Positions 1 to 6,733 of a DNA stretch of 9,797 nucleotides are shown here, in pieces. Both the position numbers and the translations under genes were made by a program. The notes under the pieces are model-generated. The model was not told the DNA's origin, made no database searches, and was given only the letters and a program-made list of their open reading frames with translations. The stretch spans positions 1-9,797 of the forward strand of contig REAV01000137.1 in assembly GCA_004294465.1 (NCBI GenBank), given 5' to 3'. The stretch's first letter is position 1; each line of letters opens with the position of its first letter. The stretch is from Sphingobacteriia bacterium. Its GTDB lineage: Bacteria; Bacteroidota; Bacteroidia; Chitinophagales; Chitinophagaceae.

Positions 1-1
1 A

Positions 2-364
2 ACCGTGGACCAACTTAAATCCAATGACTTAAAAATTGAATTATCTGGAGCAAGTGATCTAACTGGCGATATAACAGTTGAAAACTTATCGGTTACACTT
101 AGCGGGGCTTCTAACTGTACTTTAAAGGGAGTCGCTGAAAAGGCTTCTATCAATGCGAATGGCGCCAGTTCTGCAAAAGCATATGATCTGAATTCAAATT
201 ATGCTAAAATAGATGCTTCAGGTGCATCAAGCATTCGGATTACAGTAAATAAAGAATTGAATGCTAGAGCCAGTGGTGCAAGTAGTATTAGCTATAAAGG
301 AGAGGGCCTAATTAAAGATTTAAGCAGCAGTGGTGCCGCTTCAATTAAACATCGAACCGACTAA
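2..364 (+). CDS. Head GIN domain (DUF2807) protein, C-terminal fragment
   Basis: The reading frame is open from the first full codon (position 2) to a TAA at 362-364, so the gene begins upstream of the window. The GTG at position 5 is only an internal valine codon. The visible 120 residues contain a repeat of about 19 residues centred on G-A-S (ELSGAS, TLSGAS, NANGAS, DASGAS, RASGAS, SSGAAS); counted from the valine at position 5, the glycines fall at residues 15, 34, 53, 73, 91 and 110. This is the pattern of the 'putative auto-transporter adhesin, head GIN domain' family (DUF2807), whose repeats form a right-handed beta-solenoid. Members are usually secreted or surface proteins of Bacteroidota with no proven biochemical role; the adhesin name comes from fold similarity. 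The N-terminal signal peptide would lie outside the window. Family assignment is confident, function is unknown. Confidence 0.85.
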   Translation, partial: TVDQLKSNDLKIELSGASDLTGDITVENLSVTLSGASNCTLKGVAEKASINANGASSAKAYDLNSNYAKIDASGASSIRITVNKELNARASGASSISYKGEGLIKDLSSSGAASIKHRTD

Positions 365-377
365 TCATTCAAATATA

Positions 378-409
378 TTTGGAAATTGAACTCCTGAGCC
401 CTACTTTTG
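378..409 (+). promoter_or_regulatory. Bacteroidota-type promoter for tRNA-fMet
   Basis: A TTTG at 378-381 (-33 element) is followed after 20 bp by TACTTTTG at 402-409, an exact match to the Bacteroidota -7 consensus TAnnTTTG. Transcription would start near 416, just before the mature tRNA 5' end at 422. Spacing and position fit well. Confidence 0.75.
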
Positions 410-421
410 CAGCCCAAACAT

Positions 422-493
<72 letters not shown>

Positions 494-496
494 CTC

Positions 497-528
497 AAAA
501 GACCTCCAATAGGGGTCTTTTTCTTTTT
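497..528 (+). terminator. Rho-independent terminator of the tRNA gene
   Basis: AAAAGACC at 497-504 pairs with GGTCTTTT at 514-521. Two more C-G pairs (506-507 with 512-513) extend the stem past a bulged T505 and leave an AATA loop. The T-rich tract runs on to 528. It lies only 3 nt beyond the tRNA discriminator base and would also stop read-through from the upstream DUF2807 gene. Confidence 0.85.
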
Positions 529-533
529 GTAGC

Positions 534-541
534 TACCTTTG
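534..541 (+). promoter_or_regulatory. Candidate -7 element for the era-der transcript
   Basis: TACCTTTG matches TAnnTTTG exactly and lies 28 bp before the era ATG, placing a start site near 548 with a leader of about 20 nt. No TTTG is present at the expected -33 distance; that region is occupied by the terminator hairpin of the tRNA. This is therefore a half-supported promoter. Confidence 0.5.
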
Positions 542-569
542 TGTGCGTTACAATAGTAAATTATATAGG

Positions 570-1442
570 ATGAAAGCAGGATTCGTAAATATTTTCGGCA
601 GACCCAATGCGGGTAAAAGCACTTTGCTCAATGCATTGATTGGGGAGAAAATGGCTATTGTATCCCATAAAGTCCAAACAACCCGCCATCGAATTAAAGC
701 TTTTTTGAATAAACCTGGAGAGTACCAGATTATTTTTTCAGACACGCCCGGAATAATTGATCCAAAATACAAGCTCCATCAAAAAATGATGGACACCGTT
801 AAAGGAGCGTTAGAAGATGCGGATTTAGCTTTATTAATGGTAGATGCCAATGAATCTTTTGAGGAAGTAGATGAATTGTTTTCTTCTATGAAATTAAAAG
901 TACCGGCTTTGGTCATTTTAAATAAAATAGATATTGCAGGGAATGGTAGAATTGCATTGGCAGAATCATTTTTTGCAAACAAGCCATATTGCAAAAAATT
1001 AATCAAAATAGGTGCTTTAGAAAAATTGCACTTAAATAAATTACTTCAGGCGATTATTGAATTATTGCCCGAAGGTGTTCCGTTTTATAATGAAGATGAT
1101 TTGAGTGATTTGCCGACTAAATTTTTTGTTGCAGAAATGATTCGTGAAAAAATATATGAATTATTCAGTGATGAAATTCCTTATCACACTGCAGTGATGG
1201 TAAATGAGTTTAAAGAAAAAGAAAAATTAATTAAAATACAAGCTGATATTATTGTTCATAGAGAAACACAAAAGGCAATCATTATTGGCGATAAAGGCAA
1301 AATGATCAGACAGATAGGAATGGATTCAAGAAGAGATATTGAAGCATTTTTACAACAAAAAGTTTTTTTAGAATTATTTGTAAAAGTGCGACCTAAATGG
1401 CGTGATAACGATTTACAATTAAAAGAATATGGCTACCAGTAA
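570..1442 (+). CDS. era: GTPase Era (16S rRNA 3'-end maturation)
   Basis: Era is a GTPase that binds the 3' end of 16S rRNA during 30S subunit assembly, in the cytoplasm or at the inner membrane. The 290-residue product has the normal length and layout: G1 GRPNAGKS (10-17), the G2 region HKVQTTRHR (33-41), G3 DTPG (58-61), G4 NKID (118-121), then a type II KH domain with GDKG (240-243) preceded by the family's VHRETQK block. The G5 loop reads IGAL (147-150) instead of the usual ISAL. The ATG at 570 is preferred over the upstream in-frame GTG at 543 because the family begins with residues like MKAGFV and because the predicted transcription start (about 548) lies beyond 543. No Shine-Dalgarno is seen, as is usual in Bacteroidota. 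der follows 36 bp later in the same direction, probably as an operon. Confidence 0.97.
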   Translation: MKAGFVNIFGRPNAGKSTLLNALIGEKMAIVSHKVQTTRHRIKAFLNKPGEYQIIFSDTPGIIDPKYKLHQKMMDTVKGALEDADLALLMVDANESFEEVDELFSSMKLKVPALVILNKIDIAGNGRIALAESFFANKPYCKKLIKIGALEKLHLNKLLQAIIELLPEGVPFYNEDDLSDLPTKFFVAEMIREKIYELFSDEIPYHTAVMVNEFKEKEKLIKIQADIIVHRETQKAIIIGDKGKMIRQIGMDSRRDIEAFLQQKVFLELFVKVRPKWRDNDLQLKEYGYQ

Positions 1443-1478
1443 GATGGAGCTGATTACCTCAACCTCGAATATTTAAAC

Positions 1479-2792
1479 ATGAGTTACACAGTAGCAATAG
1501 TAGGCAGACCCAATGTAGGGAAAAGTACTTTTTTCAATCGCTTGCTCGAACAAAGAAAAGCAATCGTTGATGATATCAGTGGTGTTACACGAGATAGACA
1601 GTATGGTGTTGCCGATTGGAATGGTAAGCCATTTAACCTCATTGACACTGGTGGTTTTGTGCCGAATACAGAAGATATTTTTGAAAAAGAAATTCGCAAG
1701 CAAGTTAAGATTGCCATAGACGAAGCCAATGCAATTGTCTTTATGGTAGATGTAGCCACAGGAATTACTGATTTAGATGAAACTATGGCTGATATATTGC
1801 GAAGAACCAATAAGCCAGTTTTTGTGGTGGTGAATAAAGTAGATAATGGTACACGTGAATTGGAAGCTACAGAATTTTATAGCTTAGGATTTGAGAACAC
1901 TTATTTCTTAAGCAGTATTTCAGGAAGTGGAACGGGAGATTTATTAGATGCAATTTCTGCCAATATTCCTGCAGAATCTGATACGGACGCTGCGCATGAA
2001 AACAGTTTACCAAAATTTGCCATTATTGGACAACCCAATGTGGGAAAATCTTCTCTTTTAAATGCATTGATAGGAGAGAACAGAACGATTGTAAGCGATA
2101 TTGCAGGAACTACAAGAGATACAATACATACACACTATAAACTCTTTCAGAAAGAATTCATGTTGATAGATACAGCAGGGATTCGTAAAAAAAGTAAGGA
2201 GAAAGACGATCTGGAATTTTATTCGATCATTCGGGCTATTAAAGCAATGGATGAGGCAGATGTTTGTTTATTGGTTATAGATGCGCACAAGGGTATTACT
2301 GCTCAGGATATTACTATTTTTAGTTTAGCAGCCAGAAAAGGAAAGGGAATTGTATTGTTAGTGAATAAATGGGACTTGATAGAAAAAGAAACAAATACCG
2401 CCAGAGACTTTGAAAAACTGCTCAAACAAAAAATGGCGCCATTTAGTGATGTGCCTATCTTATTCATTTCAGTTACAGAAAAAATAAGGATCTTGAAAGC
2501 CATTGAAATGGGCTTGAAAGTATATGAGAGCAAAATGCAAAAAGTGCCTACTTCAAAACTCAATGAAGTAATGTTAAAGGCCATTGCCAATTACCATGCT
2601 CCAGTAGTAAGGGGTCATTCTATTAAAATCAAATTTGTAACCCAATTACCTACTGTTGTGCCTTCTTTTGCCTTTTTTACCAATTTCCCTGACGACATCA
2701 AAATGCCCTACCGGAACTACTTAGAGAACCAATTAAGGGCCAATTTTGACTTCGAAGGAGTGCCAATCCGTATATTTTTTAGAAAAAAGTAA
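1479..2792 (+). CDS. der: Ribosome biogenesis GTPase Der (EngA)
   Basis: Der is a tandem-domain GTPase needed for assembly and stability of the 50S ribosomal subunit. The 437-residue protein has both G domains. Domain 1 has GRPNVGKS (9-16), DTGG (56-59) and NKVD (119-122). Domain 2 has GQPNVGKS (184-191), DTAG (231-234) and NKWD (296-299). A C-terminal KH-like domain (about 355-437) carries the typical stretch of P..F..F.N followed by Y..YLENQLR and a final GVPIRIFFR. The length is that of typical Der proteins and no motif is broken. The G5 loops are LSS-I (144-147) and ISVT (330-333) where SA is commonly found. It starts with ATG 36 bp after era; the short gap has no terminator or promoter, which suggests co-transcription. 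Downstream lies an independent promoter for the next gene. Confidence 0.97.
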   Translation: MSYTVAIVGRPNVGKSTFFNRLLEQRKAIVDDISGVTRDRQYGVADWNGKPFNLIDTGGFVPNTEDIFEKEIRKQVKIAIDEANAIVFMVDVATGITDLDETMADILRRTNKPVFVVVNKVDNGTRELEATEFYSLGFENTYFLSSISGSGTGDLLDAISANIPAESDTDAAHENSLPKFAIIGQPNVGKSSLLNALIGENRTIVSDIAGTTRDTIHTHYKLFQKEFMLIDTAGIRKKSKEKDDLEFYSIIRAIKAMDEADVCLLVIDAHKGITAQDITIFSLAARKGKGIVLLVNKWDLIEKETNTARDFEKLLKQKMAPFSDVPILFISVTEKIRILKAIEMGLKVYESKMQKVPTSKLNEVMLKAIANYHAPVVRGHSIKIKFVTQLPTVVPSFAFFTNFPDDIKMPYRNYLENQLRANFDFEGVPIRIFFRKK

Positions 2793-2808
2793 AAAAAATA
2801 CGTTAAAA

Positions 2809-2839
2809 TTTGCTTAATTGGAACGAATTATTATCTTTG
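2809..2839 (+). promoter_or_regulatory. Consensus Bacteroidota promoter of the small lipoprotein gene
   Basis: TTTG at 2809-2812 and TATCTTTG at 2832-2839 are separated by 19 bp, an ideal match to the TTTG / TAnnTTTG promoter of the main sigma factor in Bacteroidota. The start site would be near 2846. The resulting leader (to 2869) is A-rich with almost no G, a composition associated with efficient SD-less translation in this phylum. This also excludes a longer reading frame from 2810, which would begin inside the promoter. Confidence 0.85.
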
Positions 2840-2869
2840 CGCCCAATAAACCAAATAAAACAAGTACAA

Positions 2870-3058
2870 ATGAAAAAAGTATTCGCAATTCTAGCTGTAG
2901 CAGGTTTAATGACTGCTTGTAACAATGCTGAAAAAACTGAAACTGCTGTTGATAGCACTACTGTAAAAGTAGATTCTGCTGCAACAACTGTTGACACTGC
3001 AAAAGCTGCAATGGACACTACCGTTAAAGCTGTAGATACTGCTGCTAAAGCTAAATAA
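2870..3058 (+). CDS. Small heptad-repeat lipoprotein (hypothetical)
   Basis: This 62-residue protein begins MKKVFAILAVAGLMTAC, a lipoprotein signal peptide with lipobox M-T-A-C, so Cys17 should be lipidated and become residue 1 of a 46-residue mature chain. After a short polar linker, the mature chain consists of five exact 7-residue units: VDSTTVK, VDSAATT, VDTAKAA, MDTTVKA, VDTAAKA, then a final Lys. Val (or Met) recurs at mature positions 11, 18, 25, 32, 39, Asp at 12, 19, 26, 33, 40, and Ala/Thr occupies the position three after each Val. This suits a thin helical coiled coil with Val at a and Ala/Thr at d, although the many Thr and Val residues leave helix formation uncertain. Layout (lipid anchor, short heptad rod, C-terminal Lys) resembles Braun's lipoprotein, but I see no clear homology. 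The gene is monocistronic with a strong promoter and terminator, which predicts high expression. Function is not known. Confidence 0.85.
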   Translation: MKKVFAILAVAGLMTACNNAEKTETAVDSTTVKVDSAATTVDTAKAAMDTTVKAVDTAAKAK

Positions 3059-3088
3059 GTTAATACAAGTACTCGTTACTTAATATTA

Positions 3089-3102
3089 CTTCTTGCAAGA
3101 AG
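3089..3102 (+). repeat. Perfect 14-bp palindrome before the terminator
   Basis: CTTCTTGCAAGAAG equals its own reverse complement. In RNA it can fold as a 5-bp stem with a UGCA loop. It sits 30 nt after the lipoprotein stop codon and one base before the terminator stem, so it probably forms part of the 3' untranslated region as a second hairpin. A protein-binding site is an alternative. Confidence 0.6.
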
Positions 3103-3103
3103 G

Positions 3104-3135
3104 TCCTCCCAAAAAATTGGGAGGATTTTTTTTTT
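3104..3135 (+). terminator. Strong Rho-independent terminator of the lipoprotein gene
   Basis: TCCTCCCAA (3104-3112) pairs perfectly with TTGGGAGGA (3117-3125) around an AAAA loop, followed by ten T (3126-3135). It separates the lipoprotein transcript from lon. Confidence 0.95.
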
Positions 3136-3256
3136 GTGCCAGTTTGTACTTCTATTGCTTTTTTTTATCTAGTGGCATTAATATTGTTCTATTTTGAAAT
3201 ATCTCCCTAAATCATTGTTTTTAGGAATAAGTGACATTTTGACTAAATAATACAGC
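3136..3256 (+). other. lon upstream region without a clear promoter
   Basis: After the strong terminator, lon needs its own promoter, but no exact TAnnTTTG with a matching TTTG is visible in these 121 bp. The nearest sequence is TATTTTG at 3190-3196, one T short. No CIRCE-type inverted repeat (TTAGCACTC / GAGTGCTAA) is present. CCTAAA (3206-3211) and TTTAGG (3220-3225) form a small inverted repeat of uncertain meaning. Confidence 0.4.
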
Positions 3257-5662
3257 ATGGTAAACGATCAATTTAAGTTAAGAGCAGAAGATGATTCCGA
3301 TTTTATGCCGATTATTCCGATTTCTGAACAAGAATCTGATCAGGATAAGGCAATGGTTATTCTTCCCAATGAACTTCCGATTCTTCCACTAAGAAATACG
3401 GTACTTTTCCCAGGCGTGGTGTTACCCATTACCGTAGGTAGAGATAAAAGCATAAAAGCGGTAAGTGATGTTTACAAAGCCGATAAATTGATTGGTGTAA
3501 TTGCTCAAAAGGATTCAAATATTGAAGAGCCAGAACCAAAAGATCTTTGCAAAATTGGAACTGTTGCTAAAATTGTGAAGCTGATCAAAATGCCAGATGG
3601 TGGTACGACCATTATAATTCAAGGAAAGAAGCGATTCGAATGGACAGAGATAATCAGTGAAGATCCTTATTTTACTGCTCAAATCAAACTTTTTACAGAA
3701 GCTGAAGCACCTGAAACGGAAGATTTTAAAGCCTATGTAAGCACCATTAAAGATTTAGCTGCTCAAATTATTCAGCTCTCCCCAAATTTACCTACAGAAG
3801 CTTCTATTATTTTAAAGAATATAGAAAACCCTGCTTTTTTGATCAATTTTGTTAGCAGCAATTTAAATAGTGAAATAGAAGAAAAGCAATCTTTATTAGA
3901 AATCAACGACATTAATGATCGAGCAATTCGATTGGTGCACATCTTACAAAGAGAATTGCAGTTTGCCGAATTAAAAGATAAAGTTGCCAATAAAACCAGA
4001 ACCGAACTCGATAAACAACAACGCGATTATTTTTTACAACAGCAATTAAAAAGCATCAAAGACGAATTGGGTGGAGATACCAATGAACGTGAGATTGCTG
4101 AAATGAAAAAAAAGGCTGAAACCAAGCAATGGCCAGAGTCTGCGAAAAATGCATTTAAAACAGGCATTCAAAAATTAGAAAGAATGCATGTTTCTACGCC
4201 AGATTATTCTGTAGTGTATAACCATTTAGATTTAATGCTTGATCTTCCATGGGATGAACATACAGCAGATAATTATGATTTAAAGAATGCTAAAAAGATT
4301 TTAGACATTGATCATTATGGGATGACTAAAATAAAAAGTAGGATCTTAGAATATTTGGCGGTATTGAAATTAAAAGGAGATATGAAGAGTCCGATACTTT
4401 GTTTTTTAGGCCCTCCAGGAATCGGTAAAACCTCTTTAGGAAGATCTATTGCACATGCTATTGGAAGAAAATATGTTCGACTCAGTTTAGGCGGATTACA
4501 TGATGAAAGCGAGATTCGTGGGCATCGTAAAACCTATATTGGTGCTATGCCAGGGCGAATTATTCAGAATATTAGAAAGTGTAAATCTTCGAACCCTGTA
4601 ATGATTTTAGACGAAATCGATAAAATAGGAAGTGATTTTCGTGGAGACCCTTCATCATCATTATTAGAAGTACTAGATCCAGAGCAAAATCATACTTTTT
4701 ATGATAATTATTTAGAGTTAGAATACGATTTGAGTAAAGTGTTATTTATTGCAACTGCAAATAATTTACAAAATATTCAACCAGCATTGAGAGATCGTTT
4801 AGAAATAATCGATTTAAGTGGATATGCCATTGAAGAAAAAGTGGAGATTGCCAAGCGTCATTTAGTGCCCAAACAAAAAGAAGCTCATGGGTTAGCAAAA
4901 GTAAATTTCAGATTCAATGATAAGGTCTTAGAAAAAATAATCGAGCAATATACACGTGAAAGTGGTGTAAGAGAATTGGATCGTCAATTAGCTTCTGTGA
5001 TGAGATATCAGGCTAAAGAAATGGCTACCAAGAATAAAATAAAGTTGCTTGTTACTACAGCTGATATTGAAAGAATTTTAGGACAGGCCAAATACAATAA
5101 TGAGATTTATAAAACCGCAAATATGCCAGGTGTAGTTGTTGGATTAGCCTGGACCTATGTTGGGGGAGATATATTATTTATTGAGACCAGTTTGAGTGAA
5201 GGGAAGGGAGAGCTTAAGTTAACTGGAAACTTGGGTAATGTAATGAAAGAAAGTGCCACAACCGCTTTAAGTTATATTCAAGCAAATGCCAAGAAATTAG
5301 GTGTGGATCCGGAGTTATTTAAGAATAAGAATATACATGTACATGTACCTGAAGGAGCAGTGCCTAAAGATGGCCCAAGTGCAGGTATAACCATGTTAAC
5401 ATCGCTTACTTCTGCATTTACCGGACGTAAAGTGAAACCATTTTTAGCCATGACTGGTGAAATAACTTTAAGAGGTCAGGTATTACCAGTTGGTGGTATT
5501 AAAGAAAAAGTGCTGGCTGCAAAACGTGCTGGATTAAAGGAAATAGTGCTTTGTTACATGAACCAGAAAGATGTAGACGAAATAGACAGTAATTTTATAA
5601 AAGGAGTACATTTTCAGTACGTTAAAACGATGCAGCAGGTTATTGATTATGCTTTGGTGTAA
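3257..5662 (+). CDS. lon: ATP-dependent protease Lon
   Basis: Lon is a cytoplasmic hexameric AAA+ serine protease that degrades misfolded and regulatory proteins. The 801-residue chain has an acidic N-terminal extension (about 1-35), the Lon N-terminal substrate-binding domain from about residue 39 ([15 protein letters not shown]), and a helical region to about 350. The AAA+ module follows, with Walker A GPPGIGKT (385-392), Walker B VMILDEID (448-455), the sensor-1 region ATANN (499-503), arginine-finger candidates in LRDR (511-514) and sensor 2 in ESGVREL. The protease domain has PKDGPSAG (703-710) with nucleophile Ser708, and GGIKEK (746-751) with Lys751. The Ser-Lys spacing of 43 equals that of E. 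coli Lon (S679/K722), so the dyad is intact. The start at ATG 3257 is fixed by an in-frame TAA at 3248-3250. porQ begins 40 bp downstream on the same strand. Confidence 0.98.
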   Translation: MVNDQFKLRAEDDSDFMPIIPISEQESDQDKAMVILPNELPILPLRNTVLFPGVVLPITVGRDKSIKAVSDVYKADKLIGVIAQKDSNIEEPEPKDLCKIGTVAKIVKLIKMPDGGTTIIIQGKKRFEWTEIISEDPYFTAQIKLFTEAEAPETEDFKAYVSTIKDLAAQIIQLSPNLPTEASIILKNIENPAFLINFVSSNLNSEIEEKQSLLEINDINDRAIRLVHILQRELQFAELKDKVANKTRTELDKQQRDYFLQQQLKSIKDELGGDTNEREIAEMKKKAETKQWPESAKNAFKTGIQKLERMHVSTPDYSVVYNHLDLMLDLPWDEHTADNYDLKNAKKILDIDHYGMTKIKSRILEYLAVLKLKGDMKSPILCFLGPPGIGKTSLGRSIAHAIGRKYVRLSLGGLHDESEIRGHRKTYIGAMPGRIIQNIRKCKSSNPVMILDEIDKIGSDFRGDPSSSLLEVLDPEQNHTFYDNYLELEYDLSKVLFIATANNLQNIQPALRDRLEIIDLSGYAIEEKVEIAKRHLVPKQKEAHGLAKVNFRFNDKVLEKIIEQYTRESGVRELDRQLASVMRYQAKEMATKNKIKLLVTTADIERILGQAKYNNEIYKTANMPGVVVGLAWTYVGGDILFIETSLSEGKGELKLTGNLGNVMKESATTALSYIQANAKKLGVDPELFKNKNIHVHVPEGAVPKDGPSAGITMLTSLTSAFTGRKVKPFLAMTGEITLRGQVLPVGGIKEKVLAAKRAGLKEIVLCYMNQKDVDEIDSNFIKGVHFQYVKTMQQVIDYALV

Positions 5663-5702
5663 TTTTTCATTTTGAGCTGGAATTGTTTTAGTTTTATCTT
5701 GA

Positions 5703-6731
5703 ATGGGTCGCTTCTTTATTTTATGCATCATTTTTTTGAACAGTATTTCGCAAAGTTTTGCACAAACTTTGGGCGGCAATGCTGTATTTAGTTTCTTGTC
5801 TCAACCTAATACTGCACAATTATCTGCTTTAGGTGGGGTTAATATTAGCGCTATTTCTAATGATGTTGGAATGGCTTTTCAGAATCCTTCCTTATTAAGG
5901 AATGAAATGGATCAGCAAATCAATACTTCAATCAATGCTTTTTTTGCAGGGATAACTCAATTTAGTCTAACAACAGCTTATCATTTAGCCGCCCCCAAAA
6001 TAAACATCGGATTGGGCGTTCAATATTTGAATTATGGAACACTTACGCAAACAGATGCTGCTGGCAATATACTAGGAAATTTCAGACCCAACGATTATGT
6101 TGTACAAGTAATGGTATCCAAGCAATTTGCTGAAAAATTTTGGTTGGGGTCAACTGCAAAATTCATTCAATCCAATTATGGTCAATATAGAGCAGCTGGG
6201 ATAGCCATGGATATAGGACTTAGTTATTTTGATGAAGCCAGCCAAATTCAAGCGAGCGTGGTGGCAAAGAATATGGGAACTCAATTGAGCACCTATAATA
6301 TAAACGGTGTAAAAGAAGAATTGCCCTTTGATATACAGGCAGGTATAAGCAAAAAATTAAAGAATGCCCCTTTTCAGTTTTCCTTTACAGCACATAATTT
6401 ACATCGATTTAATATATATTATAACGATACTACTTTTAATAATGCAGAAGGAATAACGAATAGTAATGGCATTCAAAAAGTAGTAGGGCATATGGTGCTT
6501 TCGGTGCAGGCTTTTTTATCGGATCAACTTGAACTTAATATGGGTTATAATTTCCAAAGAAGACAAGATTTGAATTTGTATGGAACAACCAGTGGTCTCA
6601 ATGGATTTACATTTGGTGCTGGGTTTTTGTTACGCAAATTACAAATTCGTTATGCTATGGGATTTTATCAACAACATATGTTTCATCAATTTTCTATGAA
6701 TTTTAATTTGAAAGGAAATCCATTACAATAA
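5703..6731 (+). CDS. porQ: Type IX secretion system protein PorQ
   Basis: PorQ is an outer-membrane beta-barrel protein of the type IX secretion system of Bacteroidota. With PorU, PorV and PorZ it forms the attachment complex that removes the C-terminal sorting signal from cargo and anchors it on the cell surface. The 342-residue product starts with a signal peptide (hydrophobic residues 4-15, likely cleavage after SFA, Ala20/Gln21). Next comes the family's N-terminal block GGNAVFSFLSQPNTAQLSAL, then GGVNIS and FQNPSLL. The rest alternates polar and hydrophobic residues as in beta-barrels, ending in strands such as LQIRYAMGFY and FSMNFNLKG. Length is normal for PorQ. It lies 40 bp after lon with no terminator between, so co-transcription is possible. 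A weak TTTG / TATCTTG pair just before the ATG would place the start site inside the coding region and was discounted. Assignment rests on recalled family features. Confidence 0.88.
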   Translation: MGRFFILCIIFLNSISQSFAQTLGGNAVFSFLSQPNTAQLSALGGVNISAISNDVGMAFQNPSLLRNEMDQQINTSINAFFAGITQFSLTTAYHLAAPKINIGLGVQYLNYGTLTQTDAAGNILGNFRPNDYVVQVMVSKQFAEKFWLGSTAKFIQSNYGQYRAAGIAMDIGLSYFDEASQIQASVVAKNMGTQLSTYNINGVKEELPFDIQAGISKKLKNAPFQFSFTAHNLHRFNIYYNDTTFNNAEGITNSNGIQKVVGHMVLSVQAFLSDQLELNMGYNFQRRQDLNLYGTTSGLNGFTFGAGFLLRKLQIRYAMGFYQQHMFHQFSMNFNLKGNPLQ

Positions 6732-6733
6732 AA

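Noticed and set aside
543..569. Upstream GTG start that would add nine residues to Era
   Set aside because: It lies before the predicted transcription start, and the extra residues match nothing expected at the Era N terminus; ATG 570 gives the family's normal start.
2810..2869. Longer reading frame of the lipoprotein gene
   Set aside because: The extension would overlap the promoter elements and place 20 residues ahead of a clear lipoprotein signal peptide.
3206..3225. CCTAAA / TTTAGG hairpin as a terminator or operator before lon
   Set aside because: Six pairs with an 8-nt loop and no proper T tract; too weak to name, and no known operator pattern matches.
5671..5701. TTTG and TATCTTG as a porQ promoter
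   Set aside because: The -7 match lacks one T and its start site would fall after the porQ start codon, which has no usable alternative.
5534..5779. Minus-strand open frame across the lon-porQ junction
   Set aside because: It overlaps the well-supported lon end and porQ start and shows no recognisable domain.
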